Shown: positions 17,650 through 26,600, counted from the first letter of the stretch. The stretch is 32,441 nt of DNA from Mannheimia haemolytica (GCF_004342115.1 NZ_SMAC01000027.1:1-32441); one strand, 5' to 3'. The notes: generated by a model from the letters alone, not told the origin. A program made the numbers and translations.

Positions 17650-18744
17650 ATGAAACTCAACCAAGCGATTGCCGACCGCATCGTCAAGCGCACGATGCAG
17701 ATTATTCCCAACTCCGTCAATGTGATGGATAGTGAAGGGGTGATTATTGCTTCCGGCGATGTCGGTCGTATCGGGCAACGACACACAGGAGCGGTGATTG
17801 CGTTACGCAACGATCAAGCGGTCGAAATTGATGAAAATCTTGCAAAACAGTGGTGCGATGAAGTGAAAGCGGGCATTAACTTACCGCTTCACTATTTAGG
17901 CTCAACCATTGGTGTAGTGGGGATTTCAGGGCAGCCACAACAAGTTCGGCAATATGCTCAATTGGTGAAAATGGCGGCGGAGCTGATTATGCAGCAAGCG
18001 TTTGAGTTGGAACAGGAACGTTGGCAACGCCGCTATCGGGAAGAGTTTGTGCGGGCCTTGCTCAAAGGTAGCCTAAGCACAGCAGAAATCCAGCAACAAG
18101 CGGTCTTTTTCGGGCAAGATTTTGCAAAACCGCTGTCGGTGATGGTGATTAAAATTCACGGCTCTACTGCGGAAAAACTCCAACGCCTGATTGATTTTTT
18201 CGAACATTATTTCCCGAGCCTACTCACCGCCGTGATTGGGTTAGATAAAATTGCCTTGCTGAATCATTTATCCAACGAAAAATCGTTAATCCGCAATGCA
18301 CTAAACAAACTTAACGATCCGGATATTTCCTTCAAAACGGTGGTTGGGCTGGCGGTCGAAAATTTATCGCAAACCCATATTTCCTACCAAACCGCCTGCC
18401 ATACCCTCAATTATGCCGAGCAGATCCAAAGCCGTAAGCAGATTATTCATTTTGAAGATTTTAAACTGCCGGCCCTCTTGCACAGTTTCAGCCACTCTTG
18501 GGAAGCGAAAACCTTGCTCTCGCCGTTCCAAGCTTTACTGGTTTCCGATAAAAAACAGGTGTTACTGAAAAGTCTGCGTTACTATTTTTTCGCAAATTGT
18601 GATCTGGATCACGCTGCCAAAAAATTGTTTATTCACCCAAATACGCTACGTTACCGTTTAGAGAAGATTGAGCAGATAACTGGTTTATCTTTCAATAACA
18701 TAGAGCAAAAATTTGTGCTGTATCTTGGAGCGGTTCTGTCGTAA
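17650..18744 (+). CDS. cdaR: Sugar-diacid/glycerate regulator CdaR
   Basis: CdaR activates genes for glucarate, galactarate and glycerate use in E. coli, sensing D-glycerate. The chosen start MKLNQAIADRIV (364 aa) follows GTAGGA; an ATG at 17626 would overlap the terminator region. The sugar-diacid recognition domain (about 1-135) holds MQIIPNSVNVMDSEGVIIASGDVGRIGQRH and INLPLHYLGSTIGVVGISG. The C-terminal helix-turn-helix has CDLDHAAKKLFIHPNTLRYRLEKIEQITGLS. It heads a cdaR-permease-glycerate kinase cluster, the same order as H. influenzae HI0093-HI0091. It contains two uptake signals and an internal CRP-like site. Confidence 0.93.
   Translation: MKLNQAIADRIVKRTMQIIPNSVNVMDSEGVIIASGDVGRIGQRHTGAVIALRNDQAVEIDENLAKQWCDEVKAGINLPLHYLGSTIGVVGISGQPQQVRQYAQLVKMAAELIMQQAFELEQERWQRRYREEFVRALLKGSLSTAEIQQQAVFFGQDFAKPLSVMVIKIHGSTAEKLQRLIDFFEHYFPSLLTAVIGLDKIALLNHLSNEKSLIRNALNKLNDPDISFKTVVGLAVENLSQTHISYQTACHTLNYAEQIQSRKQIIHFEDFKLPALLHSFSHSWEAKTLLSPFQALLVSDKKQVLLKSLRYYFFANCDLDHAAKKLFIHPNTLRYRLEKIEQITGLSFNNIEQKFVLYLGAVLS
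17815..17823 (+). repeat. Imperfect DNA uptake signal
   Basis: CAAGCGGTC preceded by T rather than A, followed by an A/T flank ending TTGCAAAA. Lies within cdaR. Confidence 0.5.
18096..18105 (+). repeat. DNA uptake signal sequence (10/10)
   Basis: ACAAGCGGTC followed by TTTTTCGGG and TTTTGCAAAA, inside cdaR. Confidence 0.8.
18598..18613. promoter_or_regulatory. CRP-like site inside cdaR
   Basis: TGTGA-TCTGGA-TCACG matches CRP consensus at 9 of 10 half-site bases. It lies in the cdaR coding region about 255 bases upstream of the permease start, so it could act on the permease-kinase genes or be chance. Confidence 0.35.
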
Positions 18745-18763
18745 AAATTGTAAAAATATACAA

Positions 18764-18773
18764 ACAAGCGGTC
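18764..18773 (+). repeat. DNA uptake signal sequence (10/10)
   Basis: ACAAGCGGTC followed by GTTTTTAACAAATTTTTTGCAAAT, a textbook signal with its A/T flank, in the cdaR-permease gap. Confidence 0.85.
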
Positions 18774-18865
18774 GTTTTTAACAAATTTTTTGCAAATTTA
18801 TCTAAATCTTTTTAGCAATAAATACCGAATAATAAGTTCATTTTTCTACAATGAGGAGACTTATT

Positions 18866-20245
18866 ATGTCAGGTATTGCACTTATTCTGATCTTTCTGGT
18901 CGCTATCATCATAATGATTTATATGATTGCGAAGTGGAAAGTTCACCCGTTCTTAGCCTTAATGTCGATTTCGATAGCCCTTGCATTAGTGGCAGGTTTA
19001 CCGCTTGCCAAAATTCCAACTATTGTGGGCGAAGGTTTTAGTAATACCTTCAAAAGTATCGGTATCGTGATTATTTTTGGGGCGATTATCGGCACGATTT
19101 TAGAAAAAACCGGTGCAGCCCTCAAATTAGCCGATATGGTGGTAAAAGTGGTGGGGCAAAAACGCCCTGAACTGGCAATGTTGATTATGGGCTGGGTGGT
19201 TGGTATCCCAGTGTTCTGTGATAGCGGCTTTGTGGTGTTAAACCCGATTCGTGAAGCTATTCGCAAAAAAATTCTTGCCAATCCGGTGGGAATGGCGGTG
19301 GCGTTAAGTGCCGGTTTATATGCCTCCCACGTCTTTATTCCTCCGACACCGGGCCCGATTGCAGCAGCCGGTGCTGTTGGTTTAAGCCATAATCTCCTGC
19401 TTGTGATCGGAATGGGCTTTGTGGTTTCGATTCCTGTGTTGATTGCCAGTTACTTCTTTGCCAAATATGTTGGCAAACAAGTCAGCGTGATGGAAGAAGC
19501 TCAAGCGGATCAAGTAATCAGCCAAAGCTATGAAGATCTGATCAAACAATACGGCAAATTACCAAGTGGGTTTTTAAGCCTTGCCCCGATTTTTATGCCG
19601 ATTATCTTAATGGCTATCGGCTCGATTGCCAAAATTGCCGGTGTAAGTGGCGATTTCGGCGTATTCCTACAATTTGTCGGCAACCCGATTATTGCGTTAG
19701 CAATTGGGGTGATCTTCGCTATTTTCCTACTGGTTTCAAGCGGTAAAATGGCGGAATTTGACAGCTTAACCAATGATACCCTGAAATTAGTCGGCCCAAT
19801 TCTCTTTATTACCGCCGCCGGTGGTGTGCTAGGTAACGTGATTACTCAAGCCGGCTTTGTGGATTACATCAAGCAAAACGCTCATATTATCAGTACAGCA
19901 GGGATTTTCTTCCCGTTCCTGATTTCGGCAATTTTAAAAACCGCACAAGGCAGCTCAACGGTGGCAATTATCACCACCGCCTCCATTATGGGAATGTTCA
20001 ACGCACCGGACTCATTAATGAACGCCTTAGGGCTAACCAGTGAAATGGCGGCAGCCTTAACCGTAATGGCGATTTCGGCTGGCTCAATGTGCGTTTCCCA
20101 CGCCAATGACAGCTACTACTGGGTGGTAACAAACTTTACTAAACTGACTCCGCAACAAGGCTATCGTACGCAAACTACCCTAACTTTCATTATGGGTGTG
20201 GTGGGTATGCTCACGGTTTATCTGCTTTCATTGATTTTACTCTAA
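18866..20245 (+). CDS. GntP-family permease, probably for D-glycerate
   Basis: A 459-aa inner-membrane proton symporter of the gluconate permease family. MSGIALILIFLVAIIIMIYMI opens it after the ribosome site GAGGAG; an ATG at 18851 overlaps that site and is rejected. About 12 hydrophobic segments are visible. Family blocks are WVVGIPVFCDSGFVVLNPI, PPTPGPIAAAGAVG, TAQGSSTVAIITTASIM and SHANDSYYWVV. The gene lies between cdaR and glycerate kinase and its stop is 9 bases from the kinase start, so glycerate is the most likely substrate; gluconate or another hydroxy acid cannot be excluded. Confidence 0.9.
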   Translation: MSGIALILIFLVAIIIMIYMIAKWKVHPFLALMSISIALALVAGLPLAKIPTIVGEGFSNTFKSIGIVIIFGAIIGTILEKTGAALKLADMVVKVVGQKRPELAMLIMGWVVGIPVFCDSGFVVLNPIREAIRKKILANPVGMAVALSAGLYASHVFIPPTPGPIAAAGAVGLSHNLLLVIGMGFVVSIPVLIASYFFAKYVGKQVSVMEEAQADQVISQSYEDLIKQYGKLPSGFLSLAPIFMPIILMAIGSIAKIAGVSGDFGVFLQFVGNPIIALAIGVIFAIFLLVSSGKMAEFDSLTNDTLKLVGPILFITAAGGVLGNVITQAGFVDYIKQNAHIISTAGIFFPFLISAILKTAQGSSTVAIITTASIMGMFNAPDSLMNALGLTSEMAAALTVMAISAGSMCVSHANDSYYWVVTNFTKLTPQQGYRTQTTLTFIMGVVGMLTVYLLSLILL

Positions 20246-20254
20246 GGATTGACG

Positions 20255-21397
20255 ATGAAAATTGTGATTGCACCGGATTCATTTAAAGAGAGTTTGACCG
20301 CATTAGAAGTGGCTCAAGCAATTCAACAGGGTTTTGCCCGTGTTTTCCCTGAGGCGGAGTATCAGCTCGTACCGATGGCAGACGGTGGCGAAGGCTCGGT
20401 ACAGTCGCTGGTTGATGCCACTCACGGCAGTTTGCAAAAAATCAGCGTAATTGCACCGCTTGCAAATGAGGTGGAGGGCTTTTTTGGCTTGTCGGGGGAT
20501 CAAAAAACCGCCTTTATTGAAATGGCGGCGGCAAGTGGCTTGCATTTAGTGCCAATGGAGCAACGAAATCCGCTGGTTACCACCAGCTACGGCACGGGGC
20601 AGTTAATTAAAGCCGCCTTAGATTTAGGGGTGGAAAAAATCATTCTCGGCATTGGCGGCAGTGCGACTAACGATGGCGGTGTCGGAATGCTACAAGCCTT
20701 AGGAGCGAAATTTCTAAATGCCGAACAGCGGGAAATCGGCTTTGGTGGCGAGGCATTAAGCCAAATTCAGCAGATTGATTTAAGCGGTTTGGATTCACGC
20801 TTAAAGCAAGTGGAATTTGAGGTTGCTTGCGATGTAGATAATCCGCTGTGTGGCGAGCGAGGGGCTTCGGCAATTTTTGGGCCACAGAAAGGAGCCACAG
20901 CAGAGATGGTGAAAACGCTCGACCACGCTCTGTTGCATTTTGCCGAAACCGTAAAATCCCAATTAGGCATTGAGATTGCCGAGAAAGCCGGTGCCGGTGC
21001 AGCCGGTGGAATGGGCGGTGGTTTACTGCTACTGCCTAACGTAACATTACGTTCCGGCGTGCAAATTATTCTTGAGGCAACCGATCTTGCTGAGAAACTT
21101 GCCGATGCGGATTTGGTGGTGACAGGGGAAGGGCGAATGGACGCTCAATCTATCGCCGGTAAAACCCCGATTGGGGTGGCGAAAGTCGCTAAGCAGTTTG
21201 GCAAGCCGGTGATTGCGATAGTTGGCTCATTGAAAGAAGATTACCCTGTGGTGTACCAACACGGCATTGATGCGGTATTTCCGATTATTCGACAGGTCAG
21301 CAATTTAGAAGCGGTGTTAAAATCAGGCAAAGAGAACCTGATTTCAACTGCCGAAAATGTAGCGAGATTGTGGAAAATATCGGCCTCGCAAGAATAG
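20255..21397 (+). CDS. glxK: Glycerate 2-kinase
   Basis: This type I glycerate kinase phosphorylates D-glycerate with ATP, feeding 2-phosphoglycerate to lower glycolysis. The 380 aa match the family. It begins MKIVIAPDSFKESLTALEVA after AAGGA, and shows PMADGGEGSVQSLVDA, the glycine-rich GIGGSATNDGGVGMLQALGA, GAGAAGGMGGGL and VVTGEGRMDAQSIAGKTPIGVA. A TTG six bases earlier is a less likely start. It is the last gene of the glycerate cluster and is followed by a strong terminator. Confidence 0.95.
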   Translation: MKIVIAPDSFKESLTALEVAQAIQQGFARVFPEAEYQLVPMADGGEGSVQSLVDATHGSLQKISVIAPLANEVEGFFGLSGDQKTAFIEMAAASGLHLVPMEQRNPLVTTSYGTGQLIKAALDLGVEKIILGIGGSATNDGGVGMLQALGAKFLNAEQREIGFGGEALSQIQQIDLSGLDSRLKQVEFEVACDVDNPLCGERGASAIFGPQKGATAEMVKTLDHALLHFAETVKSQLGIEIAEKAGAGAAGGMGGGLLLLPNVTLRSGVQIILEATDLAEKLADADLVVTGEGRMDAQSIAGKTPIGVAKVAKQFGKPVIAIVGSLKEDYPVVYQHGIDAVFPIIRQVSNLEAVLKSGKENLISTAENVARLWKISASQE

Positions 21398-21410
21398 AAA
21401 AAATGAGATA

Positions 21411-21446
21411 AAAAATGGCGTTCCGGTTGAGAGAACGCCATTTTTA
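21411..21446. terminator. Bidirectional terminator between glxK and ulaD
   Basis: AAAAATGGCGTTC pairs with GAACGCCATTTTT over 13 bp around a 9-base loop. T runs lie on both sides, so it can stop the glycerate transcript from the left and the ula transcript from the right. Confidence 0.9.
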
Positions 21447-21464
21447 TTGGGTTTCAATGCCGGA

Positions 21465-22145
21465 TTAGTTCCAGTATTTATCAATCTCCACACGAATGGC
21501 TTCGGCAGTTTGTTTGCCTTTTTCACCGACTAAAGCACGGCCTGCAATAAAGGCTTTGGCGTTTTTGATCTCTTTGAACAGGTGAATATCTTCCGGTACG
21601 ATACCGCCGGTGATAGATAATTCAATGCCTAAGTCAGAAAGCTGTTTCATTAACTCAACATCTTCCGTTGTCCAACCTTTACCTGCTAGTTCCGCATCAC
21701 GGGAGCGGTGGTAAATCGCTTGGGTTACCCCTAATTCTACCCACTCTTTGGCATCTTTTTCCACCGTCCAGTTGCCGTAGATTTCAATTTGAATCTCTTT
21801 TTTCACTTTTAGCTCCGGGTGAGCAGCGTTAAATTCGTCCGCCACTTTTTTGCAAGCCGCTTTGGTTGCAGGGTGAGCCGCAGCCGAAACCGTGAGCCAG
21901 TCGGCACCGGCTTCAAATGCCATTTTAGCTAAAATTGCACCGCCATCGGTGGTTTTTAAGTCGCACACAATAATGTGATTTGGGTGCAATGCACGCAAGG
22001 TGGAAACGGCTTTCATACCCTCAGCAAAAGCAAGAATAGTACCGCATTCAATAATTTCGACTTGGTTTTCTGCTTGTTTTGCATCCGCCACCGCTTTTTC
22101 CAGTGAAAGAGAATCAAGGGCAATTTGTAATAATGGTTTGGACAT
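21465..22145 (-). CDS. ulaD: 3-keto-L-gulonate-6-phosphate decarboxylase UlaD
   Basis: UlaD converts 3-keto-L-gulonate-6-phosphate to L-xylulose-5-phosphate and CO2 in ascorbate breakdown. It is a 226-aa TIM barrel of the orotidine decarboxylase suprafamily. Catalytic and metal residues line up with E. coli: Asp11 (IALDS), Glu33 (EIIECG), Asp62, Lys64 and Asp67 (CDLKTTDGG). The C-terminal phosphate-binding ITGGIVPEDI and FIAGRALVG are intact. It is the last gene of the minus-strand ula transcript, 54 bases after ulaC. Confidence 0.96.
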   Translation of the reverse strand: MSKPLLQIALDSLSLEKAVADAKQAENQVEIIECGTILAFAEGMKAVSTLRALHPNHIIVCDLKTTDGGAILAKMAFEAGADWLTVSAAAHPATKAACKKVADEFNAAHPELKVKKEIQIEIYGNWTVEKDAKEWVELGVTQAIYHRSRDAELAGKGWTTEDVELMKQLSDLGIELSITGGIVPEDIHLFKEIKNAKAFIAGRALVGEKGKQTAEAIRVEIDKYWN

Positions 22146-22184
22146 AATTGTATTCCTCTATTTGCAAAATATTGATGTTTTTGA

Positions 22185-22193
22185 ACCGCTTGT
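22185..22193 (-). repeat. DNA uptake signal sequence (9/9 core)
   Basis: ACCGCTTGT in the ulaC-ulaD gap, with TTTGCAAAAT on its A/T side. Confidence 0.7.
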
Positions 22194-22199
22194 AGAATA

Positions 22200-22667
22200 T
22201 TAGGCTAATGCCTGATCGATTACTGCATACACTTCTTCAGCCGTTTTACAGCGGCGGATTTTATCTAAATCAACACCTGTGTCGCTCTCTGGGTCATCTA
22301 GCACTTGGGTGATTTCTACCAAGCCTTGCATATGCTGATCAGAGTCACTCCCTGCAAGGGTTAGCATAACGTGAACCGGCTCATCTTCGCCCTCAAAATA
22401 AATCGGGGTGTCAAAAGTCACTAAAGCGAAAGAGGTTTTAATCACACCTTCTTCCGGACGGGCGTGAGGCATTGCCAAGCCCGGTGCAAGAATAATATAA
22501 GGCCCCATCTCTTTGATTTTGCTTACAATATTATCGTAATAGCGTGGTTCAATCGTACCGGCTTTGACTAATAAATCAGTGCCGATTTTGATTGCGTCTT
22601 CCCAATTCGCCGCTGATTGATTGAGCAAAATAGAGTTATTTTCAATAAGAGATTGTTTTAAGTTCAT
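22200..22667 (-). CDS. ulaC: Ascorbate PTS EIIA component UlaC
   Basis: UlaC passes phosphate from HPr to the EIIB cysteine during ascorbate import. It is a 155-aa cytoplasmic EIIA domain of the mannitol/fructose fold; the phosphorylated histidine is His68 in APGLAMPHARPEEGV. TSFALVTFDTPIYF and VMLTLAGSDSDQHMQGL are conserved. In E. coli ulaC follows ulaB directly; here a broken phosphatase gene lies between them. The frame is intact. Confidence 0.95.
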   Translation of the reverse strand: MNLKQSLIENNSILLNQSAANWEDAIKIGTDLLVKAGTIEPRYYDNIVSKIKEMGPYIILAPGLAMPHARPEEGVIKTSFALVTFDTPIYFEGEDEPVHVMLTLAGSDSDQHMQGLVEITQVLDDPESDTGVDLDKIRRCKTAEEVYAVIDQALA

Positions 22668-22682
22668 AGTGTTTCCCTTTCG

Positions 22683-24343
22683 TTAATTTAAGCCGATAAT
22701 CGCCCAGCGGTTATGCGATTTGCCTTCGATTTTTCCGCCTTTGACGTTGGTGATGTAATCAATCAGCATATTTTGGATTGTGCCTTTTTCAGCCCCCATG
22801 GCGACTTTGGATTCCCAAATCACGGGGATTTACTGTCCTTCCCAGATGCCGCCTTTTTTGGTGAGCTGACCAAAGCGGTAGGAGTTCATTCCCACTTTGT
22901 ATTTGCCGTCATCGGTGATTAGACTGCCGTTTGCCAGTTTTAGATCGACAATTTTGCTACCGCTTGGATTGCGTAGGTCGATGTTGTAGCTTACGCCGCC
23001 GAATAGGTCGAAGGTAACGTATTTAGATTTACCCCGCACAGCGTTGTAGCGGTAGTCTTTGTCACCGGCTTGAATGGTGTCGAAGTAATCCGCTGACCAT
23101 TCCATATACTGTTTAAGCTGTTTGCCGGTTAGCTCATACATGCTCACATCGCCACCGGCATAGCGGTAGTTGTAGATGATGTCTTTTTTCTTGATGTCGC
23201 CTTTGTCTAAACGCACGGTTTCGTAGTCAAATGCAAAACTCACTACGTCTGCACCGCTGTAATGTTGTTGCACATCGTGGATCAATGAGGACATTCCGGT
23301 GTCTTGCGAGAAAGCAATCGATACACCGTGATTTTGCCTTGTGGGATTAAATCTTGTGCAGTTTCACCGATTTTGACGTTGTTTAAGGCACGCAGTTCAT
23401 TGTGATACGGTTGGTAAATTTTTTCGATTTCCGGATCGCTTGCGAGTTTCTTCACCGGTACGGTTTTGGCGGTTTTAGAAAGTAGTTTCACTTCGCCTTT
23501 GTCATTCACATCAAAGGCAAGATCAACTTCGGAAACCACTGTGCCGTAGCGGTGCGGTTCGGTAATCAGGGTATTTTTGATAGTTTCACTCGGCACATCT
23601 TTATGCATATGGCCGGCGATAATTACATCAATACCGTCCACTGCATTCACTAAATCCGCCACGCCGGTGTCGGGAATGTTGTTTTCGTTCTCAATCCCCA
23701 TATGTGCCAGCACAATAATGGCGTCCACGCCTTTGGCTTTGAGATCGGCAATTTGGGCTTTCGCCTCTTCAATCGGCGAAGTGAACTTCATTGCGTCTAA
23801 ATGACCGGTGTCTTTTTCAAAAATAGCCGACATTGGGGTGGTTAAGCCGATAATCCCAAGTTTTACGCCATCACGTTCAATGATGGTAGTTGGCTCAACG
23901 TAGCGTTTGCCGTCTTTGTGATAGAAGTTGGCAGTGAGAATTTTGGCGTTAATGTCTTTTAAAATCGCATCTAAATTCGGCATTCCGAAGTTAAATTCGT
24001 GGTTGCCGAGAATGAAGATGTCGTAATTCATTGCATTCAGCACTTTCGGCACGGGATTGTTTTTCGCTTTGTCTAAGGTTTTAGCGAACTCTTCGACTTG
24101 GTTGTCTTGAATCGCATCGCCAATATCAAACAGCAACACATTTTTGTGGTTGGCACGCACCTCTTTGACATAGGTTGCAATTTGGGCGAATGAGCCGGAT
24201 TTGTCTTCCACGTCTGCCCCGTAGCTCCACGGCACAACACGTCCGTGAACGTCTGAGGTACCAAGTAGTTTAATGTTTACCTCTTTGGCAACGGCAACGC
24301 TAACCGCGGAGAGCATAAACAGGGTGGATAAGATTTTTTTCAT
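22683..24343 (-). pseudogene. Broken periplasmic cyclic-phosphodiesterase/5'-nucleotidase
   Basis: The reading frame starts at 24343 with a signal peptide (MKKILSTLFMLSAVSVAVA) and a calcineurin-type metallophosphatase domain: LGTSDVHGRV, LFDIGDAIQDN, LGNHEFNFG and VLAHMGIENE...IIAGHMHKDVPSE. At about 23305-23315 the frame shifts, consistent with a 2-base duplication in a CTTTCTCGC stretch. The C-terminal domain resumes as SQDTGMSSLIHDV and runs to an in-frame TAA at 22830-22832, after GIWEGQ. Beyond it 48 more family residues follow (IPVIWESKV to RWAIIGLN). So there are two independent lesions. The intact family hydrolyses nucleotides or 2',3'-cyclic nucleotides in the periplasm. It lies between ulaB and ulaC. 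Confidence 0.88.
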
Positions 24344-24393
24344 TGGATAATTCCTCGTTTGATGAAGTGAGTTTTTACAATCTTTAGCATAGA

Positions 24394-24415
24394 TAGGGGT
24401 GATTATTCACCCCTA
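24394..24415 (-). other. Intercistronic stem-loop after the EIIB frame
   Basis: TAGGGGTGA and TCACCCCTA form a perfect 9-bp stem around TTAT, 7 bases after the EIIB stop. No clear T run follows on the minus strand, so it may be an mRNA stabiliser or weak attenuator between the PTS membrane parts and downstream genes. Confidence 0.5.
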
Positions 24416-24422
24416 AACTTAC

Positions 24423-25091
24423 TTATTTTGCATTATGCTGATTGATTAGCTCAACTAATTCATCACCAAATGAGTTTGGATTTAGCATATTTTGTACACC
24501 TAATACCGCTTTGCCTTCCGGTACTTCGATTTCGTTGGCTAAATGTTTGCTGGAGACAATAATATCAACCTCGCTTAATTTGCCTTTGTAATCAGTTAGC
24601 GCACAGGAATCCATAATATTCGGAATACCACGTTTGTCGAGATAGCCTTTGATCTTCATTTTCATCATCATTGATGAGCCTTGACCAGAGCCACACACCG
24701 CTAGAATGCGGATTGGGTTTGCAGAATTTTCGGCATTTTCGACCGCTTGTTGCACTACTGCCTCCGCTTTTGGTTCTGCTTTTACTTCATCTAAGCCGTA
24801 GCCGTCTAATTGTTCAAGTGTAATGCCACGAGCTGCCGCTTCTGCTTCTTCGGCACGAAGTTGTTTAGATGCGAAGAACATATAAACCATTGCTGCTGCC
24901 ACAATTACAAAGAAGAAGCCCGGAATGCTGATAATACCTTGTAGGATTGGTGGGAAGAACAATGCCCAGTCAGCCATACCCATCCAACCGTTAAAGGTTG
25001 TGCCTTGTGAAGCAAGCATTTGAATAACCCAAGCTGAGCCAAGCACTTCAATAATACCCATCACAAAACAGATTTTCATTACTGCTTTCAA
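24423..25091 (-). CDS. ulaB: Ascorbate PTS: end of EIIC plus EIIB (UlaB) domain
   Basis: A 222-aa frame. Residues 1-80 are the last part of Ula[22 protein letters not shown]...[15 protein letters not shown]...[15 protein letters not shown] aligns with the E. coli UlaA C-terminus. After an acidic linker (about 81-125) comes an EIIB domain [25 protein letters not shown] with phosphocysteine Cys133. So EIIC and EIIB are fused in this lineage. The frame opens at TTG overlapping the previous stop, but no independent start with a good ribosome site is seen. The most likely explanation is a lost G in a TGG (Trp) codon at the junction, splitting one gene. See the other half at 25088-26218. Confidence 0.82.
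   Translation of the reverse strand: MKAVMKICFVMGIIEVLGSAWVIQMLASQGTTFNGWMGMADWALFFPPILQGIISIPGFFFVIVAAAMVYMFFASKQLRAEEAEAAARGITLEQLDGYGLDEVKAEPKAEAVVQQAVENAENSANPIRILAVCGSGQGSSMMMKMKIKGYLDKRGIPNIMDSCALTDYKGKLSEVDIIVSSKHLANEIEVPEGKAVLGVQNMLNPNSFGDELVELINQHNAK
24741..24750 (-). repeat. DNA uptake signal sequence (10/10)
   Basis: GACCGCTTGT on the plus strand, in the part encoding the linker between EIIC and EIIB, again a place of low protein constraint. Confidence 0.75.
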
Positions 25092-26218
25092 CCACCAAAT
25101 TGGTTTGCAAACACACCAATGGTTGCGTTAGAGAAGAACATCGGGATAAAGCCCGGAATAATAAGCACCGGTGAGCCTACTGCAAGCAAGCCGCCTACTG
25201 CCACAAATTGACCGATAGCCCCCCACATAAAGCCGAATACCATCGCATTTGGCGAGAAAGCGTAGATAGCGGCACAGTCAATCGCTAATACTGAGTTTGG
25301 AATTAAGCGTTCAGCAATACCTTTGAAGGCTTCTGAAAGCTCAGCTACAAACATACGTACGCCGGTTACAATGATTTGAATTGCCACCGCAAATTTCAAG
25401 CCCATTTCAAGAATGTACATAAACCAGTTGGTTTTGCCAGCAAGTTCTTTGAGGTTATCTAAACCGAATGAAAGTAAGATGATTCCAAAAAAGATGGTCA
25501 TTACTAATGCGGTTGCAGAAATACTGTCGTGGAAAATATTGAGCCAGTTAGGCAATTTCATTTTATCTACAGTATCGTCTTTATCGCCAAGTTTTGGTGC
25601 GAGTTTGACTGCAATCCAAGAAGCAATTTGTTGTTGGTGACCAATTGAGAAGCCTGCACCGCCTGTTACCGCTTGGGTTGGTTTATACATAATATTAGAC
25701 GAAATACCCCAATAAAGAGCCATCAACACTGAGGTGTAGATAATGGTCTCCCACATTGACGCTCCGATGATCATATAGAACACCGCAACCAAGCCTGCTT
25801 GTTGGAACATAATGTGACCGGTGAGCATAATGGTACGGATACCGGTTAAACGGCGGAACACCACTAATAGAATATTGAGGAACAGCGCCCCAATTACGGC
25901 ATAACCAACCCAAGCGTAGTTCTCGCCCATGGTTTGAATGGTCGATTGCATACTGGTGTAAGGGTCAATTACTGCACCGGTAAGTTGGTGATATTTGGCT
26001 AAGCCATCAATAACCGGCTTAAAGTTGGTTACTAAGAAACCTGAACCGGCTTGTACAATCATAAAACCGACAATTGTTTTAATTGTGCCTTTAATAATCG
26101 TAGAAGTGTCTTTTTTAAGAAGAATGTAACCTAAGCAAGCTACGATACCTAGTAAGAAGGGTGCTTTATTCAGCACTTGATCCTTTAAGAAAAGGAGAAT
26201 TTCGGTTAAAAAGTCCAT
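25088..26218 (-). CDS. ulaA: Ascorbate PTS permease EIIC (UlaA), truncated by frameshift
   Basis: The first 376 residues of the UlaA membrane permease, which imports L-ascorbate as its 6-phosphate. [15 protein letters not shown], the conserved [18 protein letters not shown] and [68 protein letters not shown] and [24 protein letters not shown] match E. coli UlaA closely. The frame then stops at TGA exactly where E. coli continues with Trp (GGW), and the rest continues in the -1 frame (24423-25091). E. coli UlaA has 465 residues. First gene of the minus-strand ula transcript, divergent from ulaG. Confidence 0.88.
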   Translation of the reverse strand: MDFLTEILLFLKDQVLNKAPFLLGIVACLGYILLKKDTSTIIKGTIKTIVGFMIVQAGSGFLVTNFKPVIDGLAKYHQLTGAVIDPYTSMQSTIQTMGENYAWVGYAVIGALFLNILLVVFRRLTGIRTIMLTGHIMFQQAGLVAVFYMIIGASMWETIIYTSVLMALYWGISSNIMYKPTQAVTGGAGFSIGHQQQIASWIAVKLAPKLGDKDDTVDKMKLPNWLNIFHDSISATALVMTIFFGIILLSFGLDNLKELAGKTNWFMYILEMGLKFAVAIQIIVTGVRMFVAELSEAFKGIAERLIPNSVLAIDCAAIYAFSPNAMVFGFMWGAIGQFVAVGGLLAVGSPVLIIPGFIPMFFSNATIGVFANQFGG

Positions 26219-26280
26219 AGGGGGCCTCTTTGTTGAGAGATTAATAGAACTAAAAAACTTCAGAGAAGTTGTCGGAATTA

Positions 26281-26286
26281 ATGATA
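26281..26286 (-). promoter_or_regulatory. Candidate -10 element of the ulaA transcript
   Basis: TATCAT on the minus strand (5/6 to consensus). The start near 26273 would place the CRP site at 26327-26342 about 61 bases upstream, the classic class I position. The -35 region is poor, as is usual for CRP-dependent promoters. Confidence 0.45.
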
Positions 26287-26299
26287 AACGCTAGAAAAA

Positions 26300-26408
26300 G
26301 ATTAAAAAAGATTATTTTTAATTATTTGTGAGCGAGATCACATTTTATTTTTATAATCTCGTCATGGAGGAAGAAAAATATATTTATTCGTGATTATTAA
26401 AGATTATT
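26300..26408. promoter_or_regulatory. GATT repeats phased at 10 bp, ulaA side
   Basis: GATT occurs at 26300 and 26310, and GATTATT at 26392 and 26402, each pair exactly 10 bases apart. A third set lies near ulaG (26540-26564). DeoR-family repressors such as UlaR can bind tandem direct repeats, so these are candidate UlaR operators; this is inference, and the region is A/T-rich. Confidence 0.4.
26327..26342. promoter_or_regulatory. Consensus CRP site, ulaA-ulaG control region
   Basis: TGTGA-GCGAGA-TCACA, a perfect CRP half-site pair with a 6-base spacer. It lies about 61 bases from the inferred ulaA start. The ula regulon of E. coli is CRP-activated, so a catabolite-control role is well supported. 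Confidence 0.8.
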
Positions 26409-26491
26409 CTTTAAATTAGCTCATATATGCTAAATAAATGGTATTTAAATCAAGTTATTAAAATAAATTTTTACCAGTAAATCATAAAAAA

Positions 26492-26507
26492 TTAGACATA
26501 GATCACA
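26492..26507. promoter_or_regulatory. Second, weaker CRP-like site, ulaG side
   Basis: TTAGA-CATAGA-TCACA has one canonical half. With a -10 at TATGAT (26547-26552) and a start near 26560, the site centre is about 60 bases upstream, mirroring the ulaA side. Confidence 0.45.
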
Positions 26508-26539
26508 TTTTTGAATAAAAAAGATGTACAAATTTTTGT

Positions 26540-26564
26540 GATTGTTTATGATTGGTTTTGATTG
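26540..26564 (+). promoter_or_regulatory. Three GATTG repeats at 10-bp spacing at the ulaG promoter
   Basis: GATTG starts at 26540, 26550 and 26560, one helical turn apart. They overlap the candidate -10 element TATGAT (26547-26552) and start point, 36 bases before the ulaG ATG, where a repressor would block transcription. UlaR is the obvious candidate. Confidence 0.5.
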
Positions 26565-26600
26565 CATTGTTCTTATTTTAGCGTAAATCAGGAGACTATT

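Noticed and set aside
25075-25100. Programmed -1 frameshifting in ulaA-ulaB
   Set aside because: No slippery heptamer (X XXY YYZ) precedes the stop, and the junction is explained by loss of one G from a conserved Trp codon.
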